In this document: one piece after another, positions 1 through 11,347 of the stretch
Position numbering within the stretch: position 1 is the first letter of the stretch
Layout: every line of letters begins with the position of its first letter
Assembly: GCF_032118995.1 (NCBI RefSeq)
Contig: NC_092661.1
Location: forward strand, 9,176,494-9,240,493
Reading direction: 5' to 3'
From: Asterias amurensis
Taxonomy: Eukaryota > Echinodermata > Asteroidea > Forcipulatida > Asteriidae
DNA length: 64,000 nucleotides
Notes under the pieces: model-generated
The model's input: only the letters and a program-made list of their open reading frames with translations
Databases searched by the model: none
Told to the model about the DNA's origin: nothing
Made by a program: the position numbers and the translations under genes

Positions 1-33
<33 letters not shown>

Positions 34-41
34 GCAGCAGC

Positions 42-91
<50 letters not shown>

Positions 92-92
92 C
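1..92. repeat. (CAA)n microsatellite
   Basis: Nearly pure CAA triplets with a short CAG interruption around 33-41. It runs off the left edge, so its full length is unknown. No reading frame around it looks coding. Confidence 0.95.
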
Positions 93-669
93 GTCAAACA
101 TTTCAGACTCAACAGCGCTTGTTAAACTAACTCAGCTAAAACTTAACTATAATAGTGTTCCATTTAACGCGAAAAACAATGTTGATAATTCTCTCTAATA
201 TTGTGATGTATGTAATGTTTTCTTAAATGTCTTTCGGTTTCCCCTAGAAGTGTTTTATTGTTCAAATCAGTCAGTTGCAGAGGGGGCAACATAGTTATTC
301 AGAAAGCACCATTATTCGGCGCGCTAGTAGTATTTGCCGAATTCTCCCAAAATAACAAAACAATAACACAAGAGTGGCCGCAGTCTGTGACGCATCGACC
401 CCAGCCTCATCACCGAACGCTTTGACGACAATGTGGTGAGACGCAGTTCAGACTTACTTCCTCGGGGAAAAAGGTTGTGCGTCATCAAACCTGGTACGCT
501 TGCTCCCGAAAACCACGATTTCCCCCCAAACGTCCTAAAAAGTAGTTTATCAATTATTTAATTTTCCAATCACCATTAACGCCGAACGCGGCGATTCTTC
601 AGATTATCCACAGCCTTGCCAGAAGTGACCAATTCAAGTCATACGGAGAATAATTTTGTCCGCAATATT
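93..669. other. Intergenic, nothing recognised
   Basis: Mixed-composition sequence. I see no exon with splice sites, no tRNA and no clear repeat. Confidence 0.5.
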
Positions 670-924
670 GGGTGCGTTCGTTTAGCTTCCCTGGGTCGAC
701 CCCGGTCTGCCCCGGTGCGTTCGAATAGCTCTGACGTCATTCCAGGGGCTCACCTGGGTCAGGCCCCAGTGCCCTGCTTGTGGAGTGGGTCACTTGGGGG
801 CTGGCCCCAAGTGCATGACGTCAATACGACAGCGGTGAGTGATCGTTCGTTTAGCTCTTGTCAGGGGCTCACCCGAGTGAGCACCGCGGGGTAGACCCAG
901 GGAAGCTATTAAACGAACGCACCC
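670..924. mobile_element. Palindromic MITE, GC-rich
   Basis: The left end GGGTGCGTTCGTTTAGCTTC and the right end are inverted copies: the right end reads GAAGCTATTAAACGAACGCACCC with a small indel. Inner segments also pair (TGGGTC with GACCCA, GGGCTCACC motifs). ATT lies on both sides, a possible 3-bp target duplication. The open frame across it (616-894) comes from the palindrome and is not a gene. Confidence 0.7.
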
Positions 925-1965
925 ATTGTTTTAGCACCAAAACGTGCCACCATCGGCTAGATTTAGGGGTAGGCCTATAATTAACACTTATACATAAACA
1001 CGTCTGTCTTTGAAAAACAATGCAGTTTCTAGTTTGTAAGTTCATATCGTAAAATTCTATCAACAAGTGAAACAATGTTTCAAAACCATTTTTACAAAAA
1101 TTATAACACTACATTTTTTATTTAGAATTACAAGAATTGGATTACAAAATGTGTTTGTTATTTATGAGAGAACTAATGTAAACAACTAGTCATATAAACA
1201 TGATATTAATTTTATGTGAAAATACAACCCCCATTATTTTCTACTATAACTCTTTGTATACTAAATTTTAAATTGTATCTATAGTTAATAACAATTTGGG
1301 AATGCCAAAAAAAAATTGCCTTTAAAGGCAATGTATGCCTTTGTTTGTTTGAACCGTTCGATTGTTTTTAAGCCTATGTATGGATATACCTGTAGTTGTA
1401 TATAATAAAGTTAACCTGTGAACATTTTATTTATAAATCATTTGCGTATTACTAACGAAAACACGTGTCATGTTTTTATCCATTAACACAATGACATCTT
1501 ATTAATTTAATCGACTAAACAACAGCAACAGACGTCTCAATCATTACGAAACCTTGACTGAACTTTTGTTTCCAACTACTCGTAAGGAAATGAAAAGAAC
1601 AGACGGAACTAAAAAAAAAAATCCCTCATGGCCAGAACTTTACTTACTTAAGCCTCAGCTGTTTCACAGTCATATATATAACCTTGAAGTCAAAGTGTTG
1701 CCATGGAATCGCCCGCCCTCTACCGGATTCCTGTAATTAGTGCATGGATTACATTAGTTAGTCTTCCTAGCTATAAAGAAATACACTCCGTAAACCTCTC
1801 ATAGTCCATTACGAGTAATTAGTGACCATGTAAAAAATGCCTAGTTTATACGGACATCTCAAATAATAGTGGCACCATAGTGCTCATATCCGTCACTCAG
1901 TGATGCTTAATGCGCTTCAACGTTCAGTATTTTCCCTGCAAGGTTTATATGTGGTGTTTTTTACA
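925..1965. other. Intergenic, AT-rich, with one dispersed repeat
   Basis: No gene seen. Positions about 1316-1440 (TTTAAAGGCAATGTATGCC onward, with CGATTGTTTTTAAG) resemble 16265-16350, so this is a dispersed repeat. It may be one end of a TTAA-inserting element. Confidence 0.5.
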
Positions 1966-2050
1966 GCAGAGTGTGGGTTAGAATCCCGGTCGTGACAATA
2001 AAAGTGCCCTTAAGCAAGGCATACCTAATTGCTTCGTAAAAAGTTTGGAA
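1966..2050 (+). repeat. tRNA-derived SINE fragment (class-II tRNA head)
   Basis: Matches the fuller SINE at 32819-33110: GAGTGTGGGTT, a B-box-like GAATCCC, GTGACA, then a CCTTAAGCAAGGCA segment and ATTGCTTCG. Only the tRNA 3' half and part of the body remain. Confidence 0.6.
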
Positions 2051-2235
2051 GGTTGGTGTTTTTTGCTCTGCAACATGCTCCCTGTTTCAGCCCCAGGAGT
2101 ATGGTGGCAACGTGTCCCTTATGACAGTTGATTTGGGGTCGATAGCCCAAAATCAGTGTAGCTAGTAGTTGCCCCCACCTTGAAATGACCGTCCCGGCCT
2201 TGTGGGTTTGGCGATGTCTCCTTGACAAAACATTA

Positions 2236-2475
2236 GGGAGGTTTGGCTGCACGTTCCGCGAGCAACGTGAACGTGAACGTCAGAAAATCAGTCGTTAAAA
2301 TCTCACGTTTTTAGCATACGTGAAACTACCATACTTCATGTCAGGTATGTACGTGCGCGCAGACGTCATCTTGAGCATGCAATAAGACGTCAGTGGAGAC
2401 GTCACCTAGAAACAACACAGTTTTTGGACGTTCACGTTCACGTGTTTGCTCGCGGAACGTGCAGCTAAACCTCCC
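2236..2475. mobile_element. MITE with TA duplications, Tc1/mariner-like
   Basis: Terminal inverted repeats of about 45 bp: the left end is GGGAGGTTTGGCTGCACGTT and the right end is its inverted copy with few changes (ACGTGCAGCTAAACCTCCC). TA lies on both sides (2234-2235 and 2476-2477), the duplication typical of Tc1/mariner. Inner arms repeat GAACGTGAACGT. A related right half lies at about 11869-11955. No transposase is present. Confidence 0.75.
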
Positions 2476-2477
2476 TA

Positions 2478-5156
2478 TTTGGAGGTATACGCGTGGCAGC
2501 ATTGCACGTGTAAGGACAGATTGCATGATGATACACTGTCTGTACGGACTTCATAAAGGGATCGGGGAACCGACGCACTGAATCCTTCCGATTCAAAACA
2601 CTACTTCTGATTAGTCATGTTGGAATATCGAATGAAAAAAGGGCACATGACTCTGTTTTCACAGGACTCTGTTTTCACAGGAATGATCGATTCCGTCATG
2701 AGGGAGAGAGGGAGAGTGCCTTTCCGTGAATTTGAGCGTGTCATACGGCCCCCAAACCCCCCGTCTTTCGCTCTCCAGGAACGGCACGTGGATGATACGA
2801 GAATACCCTGGATAAGACCTTGAACTCCTCTCTGGGTCCATGGGGATGGGTATACCTCGATTGTACGAGTATTGGCAATGACACAAGAGATCGGCTGTGC
2901 GTATTATAATTTGAGGAGATTGCTGGTTTGCATCTCAAGGGCAAATAAAAGTACACCTTCGCCATCTTGATCCAATTGCATGGTTCTTCGCTCAATCGCT
3001 CTTGGTGCATGCATTATGCACTTAATGTAAGCAGGGAAAGAGCCTACACTCTGGGTCACGATCTGACCCAGATCAAGGCCCGAGAGGGAGCCGCTTTATA
3101 GATGGTCCCGCTTAGAGAGCCGTTTAGACAGTCGACATGACCTATATATTCCCCCAAAAATGGGTCTGCGATGTACATGGCTTGAAGTTACTACATTTCG
3201 TACATGCCCAATAATCTGACGTCACACTTCGAGGCTCGTGAATATTAACGCCCGGGATCTGCCTTTAGCCTACGTCAATCCCTGTCCAGAATCACCTTTC
3301 ACGTGCATTCTCTTTACATACACACTGGATGTTGCAGGCAGACGACCAAAAGTGCAGCTGCCAAACATCACATTGGACCAATCAAAACACAGATATAGAA
3401 AAAAGCTTACGTTATTGCCCGTTTATCCAATGAAATCATTGTACCCAATGAAATCAATGGTTTTGTTAAACCAATACAGTGTTATATCTTTGTATTAAAA
3501 GACAGGGGACCAATTTTACCTGTCGGTTAAGCTCTGGTAGGTCCGTAGTTATAGACGCTTACAAGTTAAAATGTGCAAATGGAGTGGGCGTTGTAGCAAC
3601 TTTTTACGGTCTGTTTACGAACATGGACGGGCTAGGACGGGTTATCGAGATGGTGTTCCAAATTTTTTGAGCGACCACCCCATTCTGCATGAAATAGACG
3701 AAGTGGCAACCTAAAAGAGAAAGACGTACTACGAACGGATTTGCCGTTCTTTTATCGCACGCACATTTGGATGTATGCCTAGCCTATGACTTGTGTAACA
3801 CAGACCGGCTCCGTTTGTAGCACGTTCATCCCGTATACAGACAGACCCAACTCATTACCAGAATTTAATAAGTTGTAGGGTCACACATAGACATTATATC
3901 CGGCCAAAACTATATGTTCTACAGCCAGATCAAACCCGTTTTACGAGTTCGGACGTTTTAAGAACTAGTTTGGTGTACACTGTCATCCGTCATCCGTCAT
4001 CCGTACATTAATTCAAGACTTTGTTTCCTTCAATCATAGTAGCTTATGACTTTGGGACGTCGCGACGCGTCGTGAGTCACATCGTCTATTCATTTCATAC
4101 AGACAAAGTTACTCGTCTAAATAAGGACCATCTTTGTGAAATCGACCCTGCTTTTGAAAAACCTTTAAATATATATATATTTATCGGTTTATTTAATATA
4201 AAAAAACACATTAAAAATGTATTTTTAACAATAAAAAGGAATCCCAAACTGGTGTACAATTTTCGGAAGCGCAGCCCTGCCTTGTATTTTGGGCTTGAAG
4301 CCAAAGTGGCTTAATGTGTAACTACCATTACTACGCATATAAAATGAAAGCCAACACGTTGTGTCCGGTTCACTAATACTTTGTTCCAAATCTAATTTAT
4401 TTGTCAACGATCAGAAGGTCCCTCACTTCGAAGATTCTGACAGTTCAATTTGTTTAACTAGCAATAAGGTCGTCATTATACTCGTACAAGTATGGGTGTA
4501 GTCTCTCACTCATGCCACGTCCGTTTTGTGTGTTGTACTCTCGTTATGTATAGAAGTGAAAAATTCACTCTCTTGTCCGAGTGGTGTAAGTTTTGCTCTT
4601 TTGAGAGTGAAAGTCAGTTTCTGTGTCACTCTTTTTGAGTGAAACTAGAACGAACTTCACTCTAAATTGAGTTGAAAGTGCCCGTCTTTCGCTTCAAAAA
4701 GAGTTGTCCGCTACATGGCTCTTTGCAAGAGTCATGGCAGACAAAACGAATGATTTTTCAATATTGTCCAGACATTGGCGTCGTAGCTGCAACCGCCTTG
4801 AAATAAGGCTACTCCGGGCTGGGGGCTTACTGTTTGTAGAGACGGATTCATTACAAATGGAAAGGAAAGGGAAAAACGTAACATTGAAACTACATCTATT
4901 TTTATATCTCAGCCAACAGTTACGTCCTTGTGCCCCCTTTTCTAATTGAGTGTCACGCCCATGTTAGTGTAATGTGATTACACGAGGCACATCCCCTCAT
5001 GGGGTGTGTACAGTCTCGATCATTAGCGATGATTACCATCTAAATGAATACCATTGAAGATGGTACACTATGGTACAATCACGTTTTCACATGTCATTAT
5101 AGAAACCAAGAAGTTAAATGTCATTTTGTTTTACCCTTACATCACCGATGTGTGTA
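2478..5156. other. Intergenic, no gene recognised
   Basis: The frames here are short and lack splice sites or protein-like composition. Positions 4565-4700 carry several short ACTCT...TTGAGTG motifs in both orientations. Around 4168-4182 is an AT alternating run. I see nothing else. Confidence 0.5.
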
Positions 5157-5160
5157 TTAA

Positions 5161-5690
5161 AGGGACACACCGGCCGACTTGGGCTATTTGGGATACAAAA
5201 TAGACTAAGATATGACTTCAACGGTCTTCCAGGAACGAAGAAGAACAGTCCTTAAAAAAAATCATCAAATTTAGCCGTTTTTGAGCATTTTAAGACAAAA
5301 ACGCAGGTCGCGTGATTGTTCTAACCAAAAAGTGGTACAAACAATCACGTGACCTTCCGGGCTAGTTTTACTTTCAGCCGTCTAAAAGTAACTTACTTAA
5401 CCAAATTTAAATCTTTTTTTTACAAAATTATTTACGAATAATTGACGAAAAAGATCATGTATTCAAATTATCGCTACAAAATGTAAATAATGGTGAAAAA
5501 TCTAACGTAAGATTTACATTCAAAGAGTCCGTGTAACGGAAGCTTGTTATATGGCCGCTTTGGTTTTTAAAAATCATTTTTCGCTATATACGTGACATTT
5601 TGATGATTTTTTTTACAGCAACCATCTATAAAAACATTATTTATGATTCTACACCCCTAAATTGCGTAAACGGTGAGCCGGTGTGTCCCT
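5161..5690. mobile_element. TTAA-flanked MITE, family F4
   Basis: 530 bp. TIRs start AGGGACACACCGGC and end with its inverse (GCCGGTGTGTCCCT), directly flanked by TTAA at 5157-5160 and 5691-5694. TTAA target sites are the mark of piggyBac-type (and Kolobok-type) insertion. A stretch at about 5484-5545 (GTAAATAATGG...GAGTCCGTGTA) recurs at about 38055-38110 inside the 2.5-kb element. There is no coding capacity. Confidence 0.85.
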
Positions 5691-5937
5691 TTAAGTACTT
5701 TCCCGAGTTCTGTGGAATAAAACATATATGGACCGATCCGGCCTGTCAATCAAACTGTGCGCGTTCACACATTTAACCAATCACAGCAATGATTGTGGTC
5801 GGACAAACTCGGTCATGCGTGCGCGTATATTAGGCACGCGCGGCAGAATTGTGCAGAATGTCATTGGGAGTGCTCGTACACGTGTCTTGCTCACGTGCGC
5901 GGTGGGCGGAGCTTAGTGGAAAGCCGGAACGGTCCAT

Positions 5938-6130
5938 TACTGGGGCGGAGTTCGAACCCACCACTTTTGCCAATCTAGAGCAGAATGTATATATGCATGT
6001 GGATTTGTTTTCTTTACTGAACTCGGGGAAGTATTTGGTATACGGTGCTTTACACACATCGGTGTAAGGATAACACCAAATTATATTCTCTATCCCTGAT
6101 ACAAATTTAACATCTGTTAAGAAAGTTCAA
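5938..6130. repeat. tRNA-derived SINE remnant
   Basis: Contains a GTTCGAACCCACC-like B-box in minus sense and the tail shared with 15905-16075 and 46735-46895 (ACTCGGGGAAGTATTTGG, ACACATCGGTGTAAG). Two differently oriented pieces appear joined. Confidence 0.55.
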
Positions 6131-6222
6131 TATCATATTGTTTCAGAGGCCTGTGATAGGGCCATAATGTCTTTGTTTTTGCTAGACCTAACTAGCGCTC
6201 CCCACAAATGCACTCTCAAAAA

Positions 6223-6385
6223 CGCCAAGGTCAAAATTGACCCTTATTCCGGGTCCCAGTGGGCTTTACCTAAGCGTCATTTTTTACCATTGTGGGGTAA
6301 TTTTTAGGTCGCATTGACCCAGAAATTGGTCATGGCACCATAGGACCGTCGGAATTGGGTCAATTCTGACCTATAGAGGTAAGAC
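6223..6385. repeat. Dispersed repeat with TGGGTCA/TGACCC motifs
   Basis: Repeated GGTCAAAATTGACCC, TTGGGTCAATTCTGACC and similar short inverted motifs. The same theme occurs at 10786-10977. Probably a decayed MITE. Confidence 0.45.
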
Positions 6386-6563
6386 CTTATACAGTGATCA
6401 GTACAAGTAGGCCTACACGTTCATTCCCGGTTAAGACTTTACCATTATGAATAATGTTACCAGCCAAAAGAGTACTCCACATGTATCATAAGTAATATGT
6501 GACTGGTATCCTGCTCATTTTGTATAATACTAGAAAATTTCTTAATCAAAATTTGCTGCTTAA

Positions 6564-7139
6564 AGGCACAGGACACTATGTTAGCATAAAAACTTTCTGA
6601 TAATATAAAACATTGGGAGAAACAGCTCCCTCTGAAGTAACGTAGTTTTTGAGAAAGAAGTAATTTCTCACCAAAGTTTATGAATTGAATTCGAGACCTC
6701 AGCCGAGGTCTCGAATTCAAGGCATTTGAAAGCACTTGTGCGACAATTGGGTGTTTTTTCTTTCCATTACTCTCTCGCAACTTTGACAACCAACTGAGCT
6801 CAAATGTTCACAGTTTTGTTATTTTTATGTTTATATTGGGATACACCAAGTGAGAAGACAGGGGCCAATTTCATAGAGCTGCTTAAGCAAAAAAATTGCT
6901 TGAGCACGAAAATAGCTCGCTTATTTTACACATGTTACTGGCCAAAATTTCCTGCCATATACATTGCTTATGACTAGTATTAAGCTACTGTTTACTTAGC
7001 ATAACAATTAAGTGGAGTCTTGGCCGGTAATCTGATTTTACTAAGCAATGAATTTTTTGCTTAAGCAAATTTTTTTGCTTAAGCAGCTCTATGAAATTGG
7101 GCCCTGGTTTTTGACAAGTACCAAATGTGTCCAGTGCCT
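6564..7139. mobile_element. TTAA-flanked MITE, family F1
   Basis: The ends are AGGCACAGGACACTA and its inverse (GTGTCCAGTGCCT), with TTAA at 6560-6563 and 7140-7143. The body carries the family signature: GGCTCCCTCTGAAGTAACGTA, paired GAGACCTC...GAGGTCTC, and CACCAAGTGAGAAGAC. A family A MITE interrupts it at 6862-7103. Confidence 0.85.
6862..7103. mobile_element. Family A MITE (CTTAAGCA-rich ends), nested
   Basis: Long imperfect TIRs: GGGCCAATTTCATAGAGCTG with GCTTAAGCA at the left, and TTGCTTAAGCAGCTCTATGA ending AAATTGGGCC at the right. A near twin lies at 34386-34638. No coding capacity. Confidence 0.8.
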
Positions 7140-7165
7140 TTAAGCTGCTGTATCAAATTGGCTCC

Positions 7166-8342
7166 GATGAGCAGATCCATCTCGCTCAGCAGTAAACACT
7201 ACTTAGCGTAAAATTGCAGTGTATCAATTCAACAACAGTATATAGGGCCTATGCAGCAGGCAACATGTTTGTGCTAACTTGCTAAGCATGTTTGGTGCTT
7301 AACAAAAATAAGTGCATTCAGTTGTTTGGATAACCTTAAAGAGAGACAAACCTGTGGTATTTTAAGTGATGTTTGAAGCTCATGGACGGGCACTGAAAAG
7401 AGCCGGTGTGGTATCGACATTTAGAACAGTTTACTCTGCTCGTCGTCAGGTTAATTATGTTTGACAGCATTCATTGGCTTCAGCCAGCGCTTTGCATGTT
7501 AATTTAACTTATACAAAAAACAAACTTCTTCAATTACATTTGTTTTTATAAACGCGCAAATGTTTTGTTTAGGCCTAAACGACGTTAAAGTAGAATTTTC
7601 AAACTAGTATGGATGAAATATCGATTTAGCGATTAAAATATTCGTTGAGCAGCATCATCACCCAGCCACATCGATGACGAACCCGTCCGTCGAGGTGCGT
7701 CTCAGGAAGGGGGCTTAATCCACAGCCCTTGTTGAGCCTTGATCAGCTACTGTATGCCCCCCATATCCTGGTCGGCCACATACCGATCCACAACCACCCC
7801 ACAACACGGACTTTACTGACACATGTTGTAGACCTTGTTGAAGTGACACATCCCCCCCCCCCCGATCTGATGCGGTTTCAGAGAATTCATTCGAGGAGGA
7901 GTGTCTACGCCAGATGAGGAATTAAGACCGTTTGTTTCTCAGAGTTCTTTGGTTTGTTATTGTGCAATTGTTGCTCCACGCATTTCGGTGACTCTCACCC
8001 TCGTCATTTTCATAAAAACAAGACAACAAAACCACCAGTTGACGTCACGAGAATTGGCCAATTGTCTCAGCAAATTGCGGTGGGAAGTGATGAACTGTTG
8101 ACGACAGTTTATCATTCTGGCTGAACACTTCGTTGTCGCAGTTTTACATTTGAACAATCAACATGAAGGAGAAATACTCTTAGAGATTTCGACCAGGCAT
8201 TAATGTTGCCGTTTAATTCTAGCTTGATTTGAAGTCTACATTTTCGTCTCAAAGATCACAGCTAGCTCTGCTGGAGTTAACTTTTATGAGGTGAGGAGAG
8301 TTTAATTAACTTTGGATACGCGGATAATATTATTTTATCACG
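7166..8342. other. Upstream region of the Ig-domain gene
   Basis: No exon recognised. A C run lies at 7852-7863. The final 60 bases before the start codon are AT-rich; I see no convincing TATA box or initiator. The transcription start of the gene at 8343 is probably here. Confidence 0.4.
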
Positions 8343-10547
8343 ATGTTCCTTCAACAAAGACTATTGCTTGTCGTACTCCTTGTGGCGGGCGCAGCGGGCA
8401 TTTCGTTCCGGGTCGATCCGAGCGCACAGACGGTAGTCCAGGGCCAGTCCACCACGCTGCGGTGCCAAGTCGACAACCAAGACGGTATCGCTGTGTTCTG
8501 GCAGAACGTGGTGACGGGCGAGTACATCAGTCGGGACCGTAGGATTGATCCATATCGCCGGATCAGTGACTCTGTTAAAAGACGCTACCGGATTATCGGG
8601 GACCACGGTTCCGGCGAGTACAATCTCCTGATCCGGCGCATTTCGATGAAAGATGACAGCAGCTATGCGTGTGTTTATTTCCAAGAGATCGCGTACTACT
8701 CCAAAGTGGTTCGTCTCCGGGTATTGAAACCGCCGGACAAGGGGTACCCCGTGTGCCTCCTCGGGCCGAGCCTCCAAATGTCCGTAGGGGATAACATCAC
8801 GCTCGTCTGTGAATCTATGGGTGGCGATCCACCGGCCACACTCACCTGGATCAGGGGCGAGAGCATCATGGATGCCACCTCAATCCGACATGAATACCGT
8901 ACCGTCTCAGGCTATCAGCACACCCTTACTCCGGCTGACCGGAACATGAGGTTCACCTGTGTAGCCCGGAACCAAGCCCTTGCCCAGCCTCGCTCGTGTT
9001 ACGTTATCCCTTTACGGAGCAGTATTGAAGTCTTGCTCCGACCCGTCGTGTCGACCATTTATATTGGAGACAGTGTGAGCTTTAACTGTATCAGTGAAAA
9101 CATACCCAACTTGATTTACCGGTGGTCAGTGAATGGTCAAGCGATAACTGGATCCAGTTCAAAGTATGAGCTCCTCAGATCGGGATCGAGATTGAGGGTT
9201 GTCAACGCCACCCTTGGGGACGATGCGTCTCTTGTCACGTGCAGTGTCGAGCAAGAGTCCCTTCAACTCTCAGCTCACGCTGTCGGTCAACTCTGGGTTC
9301 GACAGCTCAAGGACAACCTCATCGAACACACAGCTACTCTCACAACAGTTCCAGTTACCACCACACCCTTGGTTACGACCACGCCACCCTCCCTTACCAC
9401 CCAACCAGTTTCCACTACTAAGATGATCACCACTACCGAACCGATTACCACAACTGAATCAGTAACTACTACGCCGGCTCCAACTACTAAACCCGTTACC
9501 ACAACGGAGCCTGTTACTACAACTGAACCGATAACCACAACAGAACCGATTACCACAACAGAACCGATTACCACAACAGAACCGATTACCACAACAGAAC
9601 CGATTACCACAACTGAACCGATTACCACGACAGAACCGATCACCACAACCGAACCGATTACTACAACACAATCGGCAACAACCACCGAACCGGTTACCAC
9701 AACCAGACTTCTGACAACCAAGACCACAACGCCTGTGGCCATTACAACCGAATTTATCACCACAACAAAACCAGTCACCACGACCAAACCGCTTACCACA
9801 GCCAAAGCAGAACCTACCACGGTGAGACAAACACCCCAAGCAACCACCGCTCCCCAACCACCACCAGTTACCGAAGCGAACTCTCTTGGGAATGACCCAA
9901 CTCAAGTTGACAATAGTCTTACGGACACCGAGCAGATCAACGTTGTCCCTGGGATGCCCGGAGCTAAGAAGCCGAGTGGCGTGGACCAGGACAACAATCT
10001 GTCTGGGCTGTTAGAGAGAGCTGTTTCACGCCTCAACCCATCTAAGCCGGAACATCCAAGAAAGATCCCCACTCCAGAACCTGAAACTACACCGGCAAAA
10101 GCAACCGCGGGAGTCACTACCCCACCCCAGCCCGTCAAGACAGGTCCCATGTCCCAGAGGGGTGATATTCCATATAACGAGTTACCCACAGTGTACGCAC
10201 GACCTACTACTCCTGCCACGACAACCATGCGTCCACCGAGACGTCGAAAGGGCAGACGTAAGACAGGTCGACCGAAGCTTCAGACCACTATTGCCGCCAC
10301 GACCACAGTGACAACGACAAAGAGAACGACAATGACAGCGACAATCACCCCACCATCACCACCAACAACAACACTCCCGGAACAGCCCAGGACCGGCATG
10401 GATAACCCAACCCCCGCAAGCTTGAATAACACGGGCAGTAATGGCGGTGTGGCGGCCGGGCTGAGCGTCACGTTCATCCTCTTGATCATCCTAGGTGTTG
10501 GACTTGCCGTGTATTACTTCAAGTTTAGAAAACAACCCGCAAACTGA
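8343..10547 (+). CDS. Single-exon Ig-domain membrane protein with mucin-like stalk
   Basis: A 734-residue type I membrane protein without introns. A signal peptide spans about residues 1-19 (MFLQQRLLLVVLLVAGAAG). Three Ig-like domains follow. Ig1 has C41, W53 and a DDSSYAC motif ending at C110. Ig2 has C156, W169 and C206, plus C138 and C219 that could form an extra bridge. Ig3 has C249, W261 and C300. Residues about 330-690 are a Thr/Pro-rich stalk with EPITTT repeats, expected to be heavily O-glycosylated. A transmembrane helix lies near 703-725 (LSVTFILLIILGVGLAVYY), and the tail is only about nine residues (FKFRKQPAN). The start is the first ATG before the signal peptide. The architecture suggests adhesion or immune recognition (nectin-like or other IgSF receptors), but I cannot name an ortholog. 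With no signalling motif in the tail, any signalling would need a partner protein. The lack of introns could reflect retroposition. Confidence 0.9.
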   Translation: MFLQQRLLLVVLLVAGAAGISFRVDPSAQTVVQGQSTTLRCQVDNQDGIAVFWQNVVTGEYISRDRRIDPYRRISDSVKRRYRIIGDHGSGEYNLLIRRISMKDDSSYACVYFQEIAYYSKVVRLRVLKPPDKGYPVCLLGPSLQMSVGDNITLVCESMGGDPPATLTWIRGESIMDATSIRHEYRTVSGYQHTLTPADRNMRFTCVARNQALAQPRSCYVIPLRSSIEVLLRPVVSTIYIGDSVSFNCISENIPNLIYRWSVNGQAITGSSSKYELLRSGSRLRVVNATLGDDASLVTCSVEQESLQLSAHAVGQLWVRQLKDNLIEHTATLTTVPVTTTPLVTTTPPSLTTQPVSTTKMITTTEPITTTESVTTTPAPTTKPVTTTEPVTTTEPITTTEPITTTEPITTTEPITTTEPITTTEPITTTEPITTTEPITTTQSATTTEPVTTTRLLTTKTTTPVAITTEFITTTKPVTTTKPLTTAKAEPTTVRQTPQATTAPQPPPVTEANSLGNDPTQVDNSLTDTEQINVVPGMPGAKKPSGVDQDNNLSGLLERAVSRLNPSKPEHPRKIPTPEPETTPAKATAGVTTPPQPVKTGPMSQRGDIPYNELPTVYARPTTPATTTMRPPRRRKGRRKTGRPKLQTTIAATTTVTTTKRTTMTATITPPSPPTTTLPEQPRTGMDNPTPASLNNTGSNGGVAAGLSVTFILLIILGVGLAVYYFKFRKQPAN
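9427..9672 (+). repeat. 18-bp coding repeat (EPITTT units) in the mucin stalk
   Basis: Tandem 18-bp units such as GAACCGATTACCACAACA encode Glu-Pro-Ile-Thr-Thr-Thr, about nine near-identical in a row at 9510-9665 with degenerate flanking units. All units keep the frame, so the array can change length without breaking the protein. Open antisense frames over this stretch are by-products of the repeat. Confidence 0.9.
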
Positions 10548-10550
10548 GAA

Positions 10551-10556
10551 AATAAA
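10551..10556 (+). promoter_or_regulatory. Candidate polyadenylation signal AATAAA
   Basis: A canonical AATAAA begins four bases after the TGA stop of the Ig gene. If used, the 3' UTR would be only about 20-30 nt. It may be chance in an A-rich stretch. Confidence 0.4.
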
Positions 10557-11068
10557 GACTAAAATTAGTTTATAATGTACATTTCTAATAACAAAAATAC
10601 GCCGTATACACACTGAAAAAAATACCTGGGCCCAAACCTTGCTAAGCACAAAAAAAGTATTGCTGAAACAAGGTTACCAATCAAAATTCCATAAAGTTTA
10701 CGTTGTGGCAACTGAGATGGGATGTTTGCTTTAATTAATTTGGCAAGGAGTATTTTCTGCTCTCATGAAATTTGGCCCTGATCAGATTGACCCAAGATTC
10801 TGGGTCCGAGAAATGGGTCAAGAACCACCCATAAAGGATCAAACTGACGCAAAATCCGATTTAAGATCCCAGCTCGTCATCAACCACTTTCCGGGTTATA
10901 GCCTGTCGACCAATAACTTAGGCCCCCATGGGACCTGGAAGCCGGGTCAGTTCTGGGTCAGTTCTGACCCAAGTTTTTTTTTTTAGGTTTTAGATCAAAC
11001 TATTTAGATAATCATTTTTCGGCTCTTAAAAATTCCCATGGAATGTTGTTAAAATTGAGTATCTTTAA
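10557..11068. repeat. Family A fragment and TGGGTCA repeat downstream of the Ig gene
   Basis: 10625-10780 is a diverged family A element (CTGGGCCCAAACCTTGCTAAGCA ... CATGAAATTTGGCCCTGA). 10786-10977 is the TGGGTCA/TGACCC repeat also seen at 6223-6385. No gene seen. Confidence 0.6.
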
Positions 11069-11347
11069 GGGCACCGGACACTATTGGTAATTAGCCTACT
11101 CAAAATAATTGTTGGCATAAAAATTTCTTGGTAACAAGCCATTGAGAGCTGTTGATAGTATGAAAAATGGTGAGAAACGGTAGTTTTTGAGAAAGAAGTA
11201 ATTTCTCGCTAAAACAATTATTTTAATTTTATTCAAGATCTCAGCTGAGGTCTCGCATTTTAAGCATCTGAAAGCACACACCTTGTGCGACAAGGGTGTT
11301 TTTTCTTCCTTCATTATTCTCTCTTAACTTCGAGGTGTCCAGTGTCT
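11069..11347. mobile_element. TTAA-flanked MITE, family F1
   Basis: Starts GGGCACCGGACACTATTGGT after TTAA (11065-11068) and ends GTGTCCAGTGTCT before TTAA (11348-11351). It carries the GAGAAAGAAGTAATTTCTC and GATCTCAGCTGAGGTCTC signatures; the central part is shorter than in 12572-12961. Confidence 0.8.

Larger units (their letters stand above)
6440..7165. mobile_element. Nested MITE block: old family A split by F1, itself split by young family A
   Basis: Left (about 6440-6563, ending GCTGCTTAA) and right (7140-7165, TTAAGCTGCTGTATCAAATTGG) pieces are the two halves of one family A element (TIR theme CAATTTCATAGAGCTGCTTAAG). F1 lies between them with TTAA on each side. A second, better preserved family A copy lies inside F1. 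The order of insertion is therefore readable. Confidence 0.75.

Noticed and set aside
616-894. 92-codon open frame on the plus strand
   Set aside because: It lies in a GC-rich palindromic MITE and its codons follow the inverted repeat.
9287-9905. Long Val/Gly- or Cys-rich antisense frames opposite the Ig gene
   Set aside because: They are shadows of the 18-bp Thr-rich coding repeat.
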